A DNA stretch of 64,000 bases from Dictyophora rubrovolvata (Eukaryota > Basidiomycota > Agaricomycetes > Phallales > Phallaceae): the NCBI GenBank assembly GCA_029959195.1, contig CP114125.1, forward strand, positions 1,860,001 to 1,924,000, read 5' to 3'. The position numbers and the translations under genes were made by a program. Shown piece after piece: positions 23,287 to 33,568 of the stretch. How positions within the stretch are numbered: the first letter of the stretch is position 1; each line of letters opens with the position of its first letter. The notes under the pieces were generated by a model. That model did no database searches and was not told where the DNA came from. It saw only the letters and a list, made by a program, of their open reading frames with translations.

Positions 23287-23580
23287 GGAACGCGCTCCAT
23301 GACATTTCTTGACGTAGCTGTATTTGTTGATGATCTTTTTTCTGATATGATAATGAAGTCGATTTTGTTTTTCACATTGTTTTTTTTTTTTTTTTTGAGA
23401 AACATAGTATGGGGACATACATGTGCAAAGATAAATATTACCGAAGAAAACCAAATGCAATTGTCGATTGAAGAACAAAAGAGAACAAGAATAACGTAAC
23501 AGTTTCAAAGCAATGAAAAAAAAAACACGAGTAAAGCACAACATAGCATATAACAGTTCAGCTTTAGCTGAAAAGGAGAT

Positions 23581-24083
23581 TCATTTACCTTCAACGAAAT
23601 CCAAAGCAGTTTCAAGTCCTTTTCCAGCTTTCATACTCAGACCTCTCATCAGGCTTCTCATTCCCGTAGAGGAACCGGGACCTTCTACGTTTTGGTTATC
23701 ATCTCCCGTCCGCGGTCTCTCTGAACTGACAGCTGGGATTTTCGTCTTAGGTTTGGATGGTGCGGAGGGTTGACGCGGTTGAACATTCGATGAAGAGGAC
23801 GAGGAGGTAGGTGACCGCACTGCAGCTACAGCAGATACAGTCGCCGATCGTGCACGAGTTAAAGGCGACATCTTGGTCGAAGTACCAGGAGACGATGGTT
23901 TTGATGAGACGGCTTGTTGTTCCAAGACACTTTCACTGTCACCCGTACCACTACCTCCTTCACGTTGACTCCCCCTCCGCGATTTCACATCACGGTCTAG
24001 TGTAATCGTACTATTGGAAGAAAGGGTGGACAGAGTAGTAGAGCTACCCGCTTTAGTCGGTGAAAGCGAGATGGATTGTGTCG

Positions 24084-24123
<40 letters not shown>

Positions 24124-27100
24124 CGGTTGATGCTGTTGTATCCGAAAAGCAGTGAGCGAGCTGAACAAGTCTATACCAGCTCCTAGGGGTGATACCATGG
24201 TGGGTGTAGGCGTGGGTGTCGGGGTTGCGCCTGCCACACTCGCCCCTACAATAGTCCTCGCACGATCGCGACGAACCGTAGTTCTTCGAAGCTTCTTTTC
24301 ATCAGATGTTGTTATATCGTAATGATGATAATTATGTTCACGGTCTTCATCCGATCCACCACTTGCACCTGCACCGCCTACGCGCGCTTTGGGATACTTG
24401 ACACCCTTCAGCCTATCGAGATCATACGCCCACCCTTCCCACTCTTTCTCACTACCAGCTTCGCTATCTGAATCACTCTCTGTATCATCAAGTACCCCGA
24501 GCGCAACCTGATCAACCGAGTCCACGACCGTCCCGCTCAAACTAGAAGTCCTGCTAGTATGAAAGCTAATAACGGTATCTTGCGCACGGGCGGGTGGCTG
24601 TGACTGTACAACATCGGCGGGAACATCATGGCGAGAGTTTGAACCATCGTTATTGTCGCCGTCGTCATCGTCTCCGTTATCTCCTAACTTTCCTAGCAGA
24701 TGACGACGATCATGAGATACATACTCTCGCCGGTCTAAACCGCCCAGTCCTAAACCACCGGTCAAGCCAGCATTGATAGCTCTAATCAATACTTCCTCTC
24801 TCCACTCTGGAAACCGCACGCCCATACCCGTTCCGAGACCCATACCATAAGATGAAGAAGGTGCAAAAGACGTTCCAACGGACACGGACAAAGATGCATG
24901 GTGGTGATGATGATGATGATGATGATGATGAGAACCATTAAAAGTCAAATCGTCATCTCCAAGCAGCTCGTCGCCGGAAGCGAAATCAGCCGTGTCAAAC
25001 AAGCTTCTTCTCCTTCCGCTGCCGAAGAGAGGTAAATCCTCGTCGCTAACATCATCTTGACCTGCCAAGGGACTAGGAGCGCTGAAGCTCAACGCTAAAG
25101 GATGTGGAATTGGATTGGGAAGGAATTCAGTTCGCAGTGTGCGCATTGTGTGTGTCGTGGGTCGAAAGTGATGTGGTGTTAATGGCGACAATGGAGGAAA
25201 GTCGACGCTTTGGGAGAGCGATTGTGATATAGACTGTGTTGCCGAATGGCGAAGCGGGTTGGGATAGATTGAATGAAGACGTAAAGGAGAGGTATAAGCT
25301 AGTCGATGAATAATGCGAAGGAGATGTTCGTGGCCTAGTAAAGAAAAGTTAATTACATGGGAGTTAAACAAAGTAGGTAGACCGCTCTTACTTTGTAGGT
25401 CTAACGCCCTAAGAAACAACCATCGACTTCCTCCTGAATCTTCGGTGAACTTGGCACAGATGGTTAAGTCCTTCCCTGGTCGAACTGATTTTCGACTCGA
25501 GTTGGTAGATACGCGATAGGGCAGCGGCTCAGGCGAAGTATGATGTTGATGTGTCGAAGTTTGAGGACGGTGATGCTGGCGTACTGGATTGGTTTGAGGT
25601 GGATCGTGTCCCAGGAGATACTTGAGCTTATCAATACCTATGCACAGAGAGGAGAGAAAGTGTGTGCGCGCGCGCTTTGAGCAGGATTACGCATGAGACC
25701 GACAAACGCATCATACCATATAGCCCGACACAACCTCCAATAAACCAGCTCTCCTCCTCATCGTCCTCTCTTTGGCGTCGGATGCTAATACGACTTTCCC
25801 GTACTATAATCCACATCTTTTTCCAAGATTCTGTGCCGGAAGCACTTGAGCCAAGTCCTGGAGGGTCGATGGATTCACACCTTGAAACGCCGTCTTCTTC
25901 TTCACGTCCTTTGCCCTTATCGGCACCTTTCTTACCGGAAGAAGATAATCCGCGAATTCGTAATACCAGAGCCCAGCCATCGAAGTAAGGTTGTGCGTAG
26001 GGAGAGCCATATATTTCTTCAAAGTCTTCGACGTCCTGGTCTGATTCACATTCACTGGAGGTGGATGATGAAAGCTGACCATGATATGCGTAGCCGTGTA
26101 GAGGAGATGAAGATGGGGTGATGATGTTCGCTTCTGACTTGAGGGCGTGTTTCCTGTTCTTGGGTTTGTTCTTGGATTTAGTGGAGGGTTTTTCGGGTTT
26201 GGGTCTGGGTCTGGGTGTCGATGCTGCAGCGCGTGCACTGGCGGTGCGGGTATATCCTATATCGACTGGGAATGACATGGGATTGGGAAGAGATGGTTGG
26301 GCAGTGTTGGGTAAGGGAACATAGGCACTGGCTCGATGTAGTTCGAGCAATTCGTGGGGATTGAGGGAATATTCGGATAGTGGAGAAGCATCAGTTAATA
26401 GCATGCCACCCTGTAAACACAATGATTATTTGAGTGTCTTTTTTTTTTTTCTTGGGCAGGAAACAAACCATGGAAAATGAGTGCAAGGACCATCTGTCCG
26501 CGATCTGGAGCACGTTCTGGACGAACTCGGAATTCTCGGTAGGACACGCATGAGGGACAGAAGGGCCTGGATGTCTATTTTTCAAGGCCTGGATGCCTGA
26601 AATGGCGGGTGCGCCGGTGTTGTATGAATAGGGGATGGAAAGAGGGACGGGGGCAGGGGCAGAGTGGCAAGGAGGGAGACGAGGGCGAGAATTGGCATTG
26701 GGGTCGGAAGGCGGCTCCTGGACATCATCGGTGCTCTCTGAGACGGCAGCATCGTCAGGCGAGGGAGTGGCTGGGGAGTAGGGGGTTGCGGTCGTTGCTT
26801 CAGTGGCAGTAGGCGGAGCGGCGGCGAATGTGACGGGAGAGGAAGGGCGGAAGGAAGGCGGAAGAGGGAGAACATGAGGCGGTAATGCCTTGGACAGCAA
26901 CCAGACTTTCAAGTCCTTGACGCTCCACGTTCTGTCTATCCGTGTCGTAAACCATTGATCAGTTGGAACTACAATAGATATGTAGCAATGTAAATGAGAT
27001 ATTAATCACCCCCAACGGGCAACAAAAAAGAGGATTTACCAACTCGACAAGCGATGGGAAACAAGCGTTTCTGCTTGGCCGGGGAGGGCAAGTCTGGCCG

Positions 27101-27160
27101 GATAGAGGCGGAATTGGGAACAAGAATCGAAAGAGGGGGACGGCGGGAATGCGAGTCCAT
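23581..27160 (-). CDS. Large PH-domain protein with poly-Gln and poly-His tracts
   Basis: Probable signalling or membrane-binding scaffold. Exon 1 starts MDSHSRRPPLSILVPNSA (ATG 27160) and joins at ACRV/VVPTDQWFTTRIDRTWSV to KDLKVWLLSKALPPHVL, a ubiquitin-like/RA-type fold common at the N-terminus of such fungal proteins. The middle gives 'LQIADRWSLHSFSMV', PYFDGWALVLRIRGLSSSGK, 'SWKKMWIIVRESRISIRR', ESWFIGGCVGLYGIDKLKYL and 'SRWLFLRALDLQ' plus GHEHLLRIIHRLAYTSPL. The WKKMWIIV...I strands and the later SRWLFLRAL helix are the split parts of a PH-like domain. The C-terminal 500 residues are low complexity: 11 His near 24901-24933, an acidic run, TPTPTPTPT, and 12 Gln at about 24084-24122. Ends ETALDFVEGK-stop at 23581-23583. 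The exact PH boundaries are my inference. Confidence 0.75.
24084..24122 (-). repeat. CAA triplet tract (poly-Gln)
   Basis: About a dozen uninterrupted CAA codons on the coding strand (TTG repeats on the plus strand) inside the PH-domain gene. Pure codon use means it should be length-variable between strains. Confidence 0.9.
24901..24933 (-). repeat. CAT triplet tract (poly-His)
   Basis: Eleven His codons in a row, mostly CAT (ATG repeats on the plus strand), in the same gene. Poly-His stretches of this length are uncommon and could bind metal or target nuclear speckles; that is inference. Confidence 0.9.
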
Positions 27161-27958
27161 CTATACTACAGTATGCGGGGAGGAAGAAAGACGGGGGTGA
27201 CGAGGACAGCGACGACCAGAACCTGGGATTCGACGTCAAAATGCAAACAACAACATCAATAAGAACATCAACAGCAGCAACAACAACAACATAATTGCCA
27301 GCCAACTGATTCGTCCGCGTCAGATCTTCACAGTCAGCGCTCACTTCCAGAATTCGAATTTGATCCCGTGCACTATGTATAGGCTACGTATGATGTAAGT
27401 ACCTATAAGTACTAAGTACTTTCTGAATCAGTACTCGAATACTCAACAACGTTCACGATATATGAACCATCTCAAGTCTCTTTGAGTTGGGCCCATTGTC
27501 AATGTCAATTGTGATTGTCAATGGGCACGCAGTATCCATAGTATTCATCTAAATCATCTCGTTCGTCGTCGACGTGCCGCGCATCATCATCATTGTCCTT
27601 AGTATTTGGCAGCAGTATGTATAGACTCGGAGCTACTAATCTCTGAAATACCAACTAGCCTCACTACTTAAGTTGTTGGCTCTCAGCTCCAATATATTTA
27701 CATGTTCGCCTTCGGTGCCATGGGCGCTCGGCCAATAGGGTTTATAGGGTTTACGTTCCGATATTATTTCACACCAGCCCGGAAGCCTGTTGCGAAGGGC
27801 TGAGGCCGAGGGAGTCACAGCTATGTATGTGTATTACCTGAGACTGCTAACCATCTCACAAACATTTTCCTTCTTTCCTTCCTTTTACTCTCTATACAGT
27901 CTCTCCTTATGCTTTGTCTTCCAGTTCTAATCTAAGAGGCAAAGGAATAATATATTTC
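27161..27958. other. Divergent promoter region with a palindrome
   Basis: Between the PH-domain gene and the DUF6533 gene. Holds a CAA/CAG-rich stretch at 27244-27292, probably the 5' leader of the PH gene, and an imperfect palindrome at 27491-27526. The 27636-27818 minus frame has no family signal. Confidence 0.5.
27491..27526. promoter_or_regulatory. 36-base imperfect palindrome
   Basis: GCCCATTG at the left edge and CAATGGGC at the right edge are exact reverse complements. The centre is CAATTG, and the intervening ATTG/CAAT words also pair. It sits midway between two divergent starts, so it could be a dimer-binding operator. Confidence 0.5.
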
Positions 27959-29633
27959 ATGGATGGACATGTCATGAGTAGTCATTTTCAGCGAACTCGG
28001 GATCTCACTGTACGTCCTTTGTTTTCCTTCCTCTGCCTTGCTGCTTCAAGTGCTTTAAATCAAATCCAAGACGTGGGATCGTAAGTCCTTTATAGCCTTT
28101 TATAACTTCATACCAGGTTTCACTTACGGATGTACAGTCGTCAGCTATTGCGCTTTGGTATGGAACTATCTATTTCCTTTCTTATTCTTTCCTCGAACAA
28201 TTTTAGGTATACGACTGTCTTCTCACCTATTCTTCCGAAATCGAGTATATTTGGCCAACGCCATGGAGCATAGGCAAAGCTCTCTACTTCCTTACAAGAT
28301 ATCCCGCCTTGATAGATGGCGTCATCACAATATATAGTCAGTTAAAACACATAGATTTTATTCACCTGCAGATAAGTAACTAATGTGAAAAAAAAAAAAA
28401 AACTTGAAAGCTCACAACGGGCCACCATCTCTCTCGCTTTCACACTGTCAAACACTACTCCAACTTTACACCTGTACGTCCTCAATCGAGTTTATCTAAT
28501 TCTGCCAAACATCACGCGGCATGAAGGGTTTCTCTTCCTGGGCATAATCATCGCCGAACGTAAGTGACAGCTCTCGGATATCCAAATGCAACCTGACATA
28601 TCCATTGACGTGTATCACTCCAGTTGTTGTCGGATTTAGAACATGGGCGGTATGGGGCCGAAGCAAACGCCTAGGATTAGCCTGTTCTCTCCTGGCCCTC
28701 TTACTCATAATACCCGCCTGCTTTTTCGCTTGGCATGCCTCAAGCATGAAAAACAGTCAGTGCATTCATATATCATAAAAAATAGAAGCGATATATCATA
28801 GTCCATTGCCCTCTATCTGTCAATCTAGATGTACTTCCGAACATGGCATCTTTGACATGTGTTTTTTCTGAACCACCCAATAAAAATTTATATATTGACA
28901 TTTCATTCATCATTCTCTTTGAGTCACGTACGTCGCAATTCATTCCCTCTTGTATCAATATTTTTTACTGGAATTACATCTAGTGATGTTAGCTCTCACG
29001 CTCTACAAAACTTGGCCTTGCTGTACGTAGTCCATCACCGATCTTCTTGCAAGAAAGCGCTGCTATTCAAGTATTTCTCCTTCAAGTGCGTTATACCCCT
29101 TCCAAATTCATCATCACGTTATACTGCGATGGTGTGTCCCTTCACTGCTTTGTGTCACATTCAGGCTATACCCACCTCTTCCCGCAGGCATCGTTTTCTA
29201 CCTATACCTTATTGTCTTTTCTGTCCTTAATGTTGCTACCATCGCTCGTGACGTATGTCATGTCAATCACTCTTTCTGAATCAGATAAAATGATTGACGG
29301 CGTCTTTGACCGTCTTCAGTCTAATAATGTACCTACGTTTTTGACGTACGTCTCTTTAAGAATTCGTTTACAAGGGTGTTCACTACTATCTCTTCTAGAA
29401 TGCAGCGCGATTTACATTCCATCCTTACCTCGCGCTTACTCCTAAACTTGCACGAAGCAGTTTCCAAGGACCGTGCACCTTTAGATATTCAACAAGAATA
29501 TTGCGTCGACACCGTAGATGGGGTTGCGCTGACAACCCTTGTTCCCGGCGTCGAAACTTGGTTCTGTCAGCAACAACAACAACAAACGCAACATTCTCAT
29601 ATTCTACCAACACAAAACTTAAACTCATGCTGA
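27959..29633 (+). CDS. DUF6533 multi-pass membrane protein
   Basis: Seven-helix membrane protein family expanded in mushrooms, function unknown. ATG 27959 begins MDGHVMSSHFQRTRDLT. The family core follows across splice joins: VSYCALVYDCLLTYSSEIEY, then 'IWPTPWSIGKALYFLTRYPA' and LIDGVITIY, which is the DUF6533 hallmark (evd.iW..pws.gk.lyf.trY.a.id). Next come 'LTTGHHLSRFHTVKHYSNF', GFLFLGIIIAE, 'VVVGFRTWAVWGRSKRLGLA' (typical R.yAlyg.sk), LLALLLIIPACFFAWHASS, 'LYIDISFIILFES', LALTLYKTWPC, 'GIVFYLYLIVFSVLNVATI' and RMQRDLHSILTSRLLLNL (the family's Q..lHsvLssRillnlR). The C-terminus is cytosolic, with a Gln run, and ends QNLNSC-stop (29631-29633). About ten exons. Divergent from the PH gene. 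Confidence 0.85.
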
Positions 29634-29974
29634 TTTCCGTAAGCATCTTCTCAAATTATCCTCGTCTGACATTTTTCCTATTATTATATTATGTTGACGG
29701 CTTATTCCCATGTATATGTAAAATATGTATTTCCCAATGCTCTGGACATACGAGATTCCCCCTTTTTCTCGCGCGCAACCAACAATTCCAGAATATTTGT
29801 GTGGACTTATTATCGTGTTATCTCAAACGTCTATTCCATCGTATTCAGCATACATACCTGTCATCTAATATCTATAGCCACGATCTACAAGTTCTGTACC
29901 AATATCTTATCTATGTCGTAGGTCGTAAGCATCGTCACGGTGAATATACATAATCCCTCGGGTTTGAATACAGG
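29634..29974. other. Convergent intergenic, nothing recognised
   Basis: AT-rich 3' flank shared by the DUF6533 gene and chitinase copy 2. The 150-residue plus-strand frame starting at 29501 is an alternate frame of the DUF6533 last exon running into it. Confidence 0.5.
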
Positions 29975-31617
29975 TCAGGAAGCAGATTCCGGGAAGGCCT
30001 GCGCCCTTACATGATTGATCCAAGTCGAATTGGCATCAGGGTACTAAATCGCAAAGGTAGCATACCAAGGTCAACAGCTTGTTCTGACCGTAAAAGAAAA
30101 AATCCCAAGACAGCACTTACCTCCCAAGTCATCGCACCACCTTTCCATCCTTGCCTCTTGGCTTGCTCCAAACAACCGGCGAGCATATTGGTGGTCATAT
30201 ATCCATTACTTGCATCATCGGTCTTCCCAGGTTTACCGATGACTATCTTGTGTAGAGGTACGCCATTATGAGCTATCTCGAACAGAGACGATTCTGGCCA
30301 GGATGATGAAGATTCGAAAATTAGACCTTCACAAGTCGCGTATTCGCTAGATCCCTCTGTGAAAATAGGCGAGTCCATTCTTACAATCTGAGCGCGACGT
30401 GTGTACGAGAACTAATACTCACGATTGTAGAACTGTTGCCGCAGAAGAACATTACACGCTGTGTGAATTTTTTACACAATATACTCTTACCTGTACGTTA
30501 TACTGCAATTTGGTGAGTTTCAGTGAATTTTCTTTTTAGATAACTTTGGAGTTGAACTGACCCAGTCAATTAGATCCCCCACCTCTTTATGAATAGTCAA
30601 GTAGGCTCCTCCTCCAAAGCGGCCGGGCGAGAACCAAGGCGCTACCGCTAGAAGAAGGATAAGCCATAAGGAAGAAGAAAAAAGATAGAGAAATGAACCA
30701 TACGGGCGTGCGTCATTATATAGTTGCCCTTGGGCAATTTGGTCCGAAGTTGTCTCGTAAAGCTGATAACCCACGCTTCTCCTCTACCATCCCCTTTATT
30801 AATTGCTTCATAATCCTATGGAATGAAATAACAAATTACCAAACTGTGGAGGTACGGGTAAATTTGGCATTGGAAAACAAACACACCTCGTAGTCGACAT
30901 CAATTCCATCTAGACCGTATTGAATTACGAATTCTGCCATGGTATTCGCCGTTGCAATAGGATCCGCCCCGTTGGTCGTCGGTGCGTCTGTCGAACCGAA
31001 CGCACTGACGATTAGTTTGACACCCTCGGAATGATACTTTTTCTTGGTAGAGTTACGTTGAGCCGGGGACATGTTTGTCCATTCTAACGTTTTGTCATAT
31101 GGACCATCGACGAGCAAAAACGCGAGGGCGCTGTAGCATGTAACAGATCAGAGCCATCAGGAGTCATCAGGCGGAAGAGGACCGTGAAATGAAATGATAT
31201 GGAAGCGCTGTAGCCCTCTGAAAGAAGGAAGCAATGAATACAACATACAGTACGTTGAAACCCTTTTGGAAATAGATGTATCAGAATTAAAAGGCTAATT
31301 ACATGTATTTTGAAGCAAACCTTGATTTCAGAAACCGGAGGTGGGCCGATGTTTGATGTCCATCTGTCACTGTAAACCACGAAATTTGGCAGTGAAGAAT
31401 TCACGCTCGAATTGGACGGCTTGATCTCTCTTTTACCAGTCAAGTTCTTGGCATATGCAGATGATTCAAGCGCAGGCCTCAGTCCTCCATGTCCAAACAT
31501 TCGAGGATGGAGGACTTGGGGGCCTTCCCTGCTCTCCGGTATATAGTACGCCTTGCTTAACCAAAATAAGCAAGTCAGCATGATGAGTTGGAGGTAAATT
31601 CTTGAGGTCATCATCAC
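29975..31617 (-). CDS. GH18 chitinase, complete (copy 2)
   Basis: Complete secreted chitinase. ATG 31617 (or 31614/31611) opens MMMTSRIYLQLIMLTCLFWL, a signal peptide, then a pro-like stretch and 'LPNFVVYSDRWTSNIG', the first GH18 strand. A 14-base exon (GFNVL) joins to ALAFLLVDGPYDK. The catalytic segment 'VIQYGLDGIDVDYE' is intact. Then 'APWFSPGRFGGGAYLTIHKE', DLIDW, the micro-exons YNVQ (30491-30502) and FYN (30423-30432), GSSEYATCEGLIF, 'LHKIVIGKPGKTDDASNGYM' and QGWKGGAMTWE. The last exon ends RAQAFPESAS-stop at 29975. Exon structure matches copy 1 (1-1062). Asn-glycosylation sites lie in the N-terminal linker. No chitin-binding module is attached. It is a small single-domain endochitinase, possibly acting in wall remodelling. 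Confidence 0.92.
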
Positions 31618-32728
31618 GAACTATTGGGCGAAGGGGAGGAACAGGGGAGAGGTGGGAGTGGGGACTGCCAGCTCTTCTGAAATGATACATAGAAAACGTA
31701 GGCACATATATACAGGCTGCACCGCCCATCAGTCATATCACCATCTATCCATCTATCACTAGTCACTTTTAGACCCTTTCGCGTAGCAGATGTCCTGGAA
31801 CCTAATATTCACATACATATCTGCTGTTCGCCTGCTTGCTTTACCCCTGCCCTGAACTCCCACCCACAAACTGAGATGCATGAATACCACGATGCGAGCA
31901 TACAAGGTAACGATAGCAACTTCAGTTTTCATATTTTCTAGATATGAAAGAAATAATAAGAACCGCGTTGGTGAATCACGATGAGAAATGGGTAATATAA
32001 TGACAGAGATAGTCCCACCGCGTCCCGAGGAGAACGTGTGCCAGTGACCGGTTAAACTTATCCGCTTAAGAACCAAAAGAATACAGAATTGCTTACAAAT
32101 CAACTCTTCATCGACCCTAGGCTTACTTCTAAAAATATCGATCATCACTATACATCACATGCATCGCATCCAGTTACGCTTGAGCTCAAATCTATTGTTC
32201 CCTATCAGCGCGACATTATTTTCCTATGCTGCCTAATAAGGCTGAGTCTACAACAATTTAAACAACAGGGTTTTCCTTGTTCCCCGTCGCGGAATTTTTA
32301 ACCTCAGTCAGTCTGAGCGATTGTATTCAAGTATTCAGTTTTTATTGAGAATAAATAAATCAAGAAGATGTGATCTAATCCTTCGAATAAATAATTAATT
32401 TCCTGGGGCTTACCTTTTTTGTGGGTACATTGAGGTTCATGCATCGTGTTTGGTTTACTTCGTGGACGCCCCGTGTTTCATTTTCCGTCTTCCTTTCATT
32501 GCAGTGACGTCTAGATATGTCTCAAAGGCATGTAACCTTCCGTATACCAAATATAATTATGATACACCCTTTGAGTTAATGCAGGCTGCTTCGAAGCACT
32601 GGCTAAATTGAAGGGAGCTTCAGCCTCGTTACGGATACAAAGAAGGTCACGTATATTATTTCATTCCGATTCAAAATCGTTCTTCTCAAAATACATTGAC
32701 CTTGACCTTCCAATATCACAAGAAACGT
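31618..32728. other. Intergenic, nothing recognised
   Basis: 5' flank of chitinase copy 2 and 3' flank of the isochorismatase-like gene. The 31759-32148 minus frame (129 residues) has no family signal and unconvincing composition. Confidence 0.5.
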
Positions 32729-33568
32729 CTACTGGGTTTCGCCGGGTTGAATGGCACCGCTAGCCACAGCAGCAGCATGGCCGCGAGCAAGATATCCGTA
32801 CCCAGACATATACCTTGAATTAAGGTATCGTTAAATTTTTTTCGTAATTTGCGCGAATGGTCACATACTGGTCAAAGAATGGGAGAAGCTCAAGCGCTCC
32901 AGGCGTGTTTCTCCAGTCTCTCATAAGATCGCAAGCAATTGCAAACATGGATACTACATGAACACCGGCGACTCTCATGCGATTGTTTGCGTCGTCCGCG
33001 ATTCTCCTACTGTATGCCCCAGAGGCGTCGGCATTTGCATAAACGATGTATCCTTCCTTAACAAGCGAAAGAGCGAGAAAAGCAGTGCAGACCTGAATCA
33101 CAACAGCTCAATTATAAAGTAAGCGTGAAAGTAGATGCATAGGTACGTACATCTGTCACAATACCAGCTAAAATAATCTGTTTCTTGCCACTCGCGCGAA
33201 CGGCCTTCTTGAAATCTTCATTGTCCCAGGCGTTTACTTCTCCGTTGCGTTTGATAAATGGGGCATTTGGGTGCATTTCCATTATTTCCTTGGGAAGAGG
33301 TCCATTTGGGCCTATCGATAGTCAGACTAATGACCGAAAGTACTGAATCCTCACCATGTTCTGCACTTGTCGTCAATATGGTAGGTAATTTAAATACTTT
33401 CCCAAGTGCAGCGTGCGCAAGAACGTTGTTCTTGTATTCGTCCGGAGCATAGTCTCTAACAAGTTGGAATAGTCCCACTTGGTGGTCAACAACTAGGAGA
33501 AGAGCATTCTCCTTGTCAATACGCTCGAAGGGGCTGTTGGACATCTCGGTATAAGAGGATGTGGACAA
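32729..33568 (-). CDS. Isochorismatase-like cysteine hydrolase
   Basis: Single-domain member of the isochorismatase/nicotinamidase-like superfamily (YcaC group), acting in the cytosol on an unknown amide or ester. Exon 1 from ATG 33568 gives NALLLVVDHQVGLFQLVRDY with the catalytic Asp (VVDHQ), then LPTILTTSAEHG. Exon 2 has 'PNGPLPKEIMEMHPNAPFIK' with the catalytic Lys in FIKRNGEVNAWDN, and KKQIILAGIVTDV with the nucleophile Cys next (VTDVC). Exon 3 continues 'FLALSLVKEGYIVYANADAS' and YSRRIADDANNRMRVAGVHV. The last exon gives GYGYLARGHAAAVASGAIQP to GETQ-stop (32729). Asp-Lys-Cys triad complete. The nicotinamidase metal site (DxHxxxH) is absent, so nicotinamide is an unlikely substrate. A start at the internal Met (MSNSPF) is equally possible. 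Confidence 0.9.

Noticed and set aside
23248-23544. 98-residue minus-strand frame downstream of the PH-domain gene
   Set aside because: Poly-T-rich 3' flank. A 21-base 'intron' would be needed to join it to the gene, too short to be real.
32300-32340. Possible additional isochorismatase exon or terminator
   Set aside because: The last exon with its stop at 32729 already completes the family's C-terminus.
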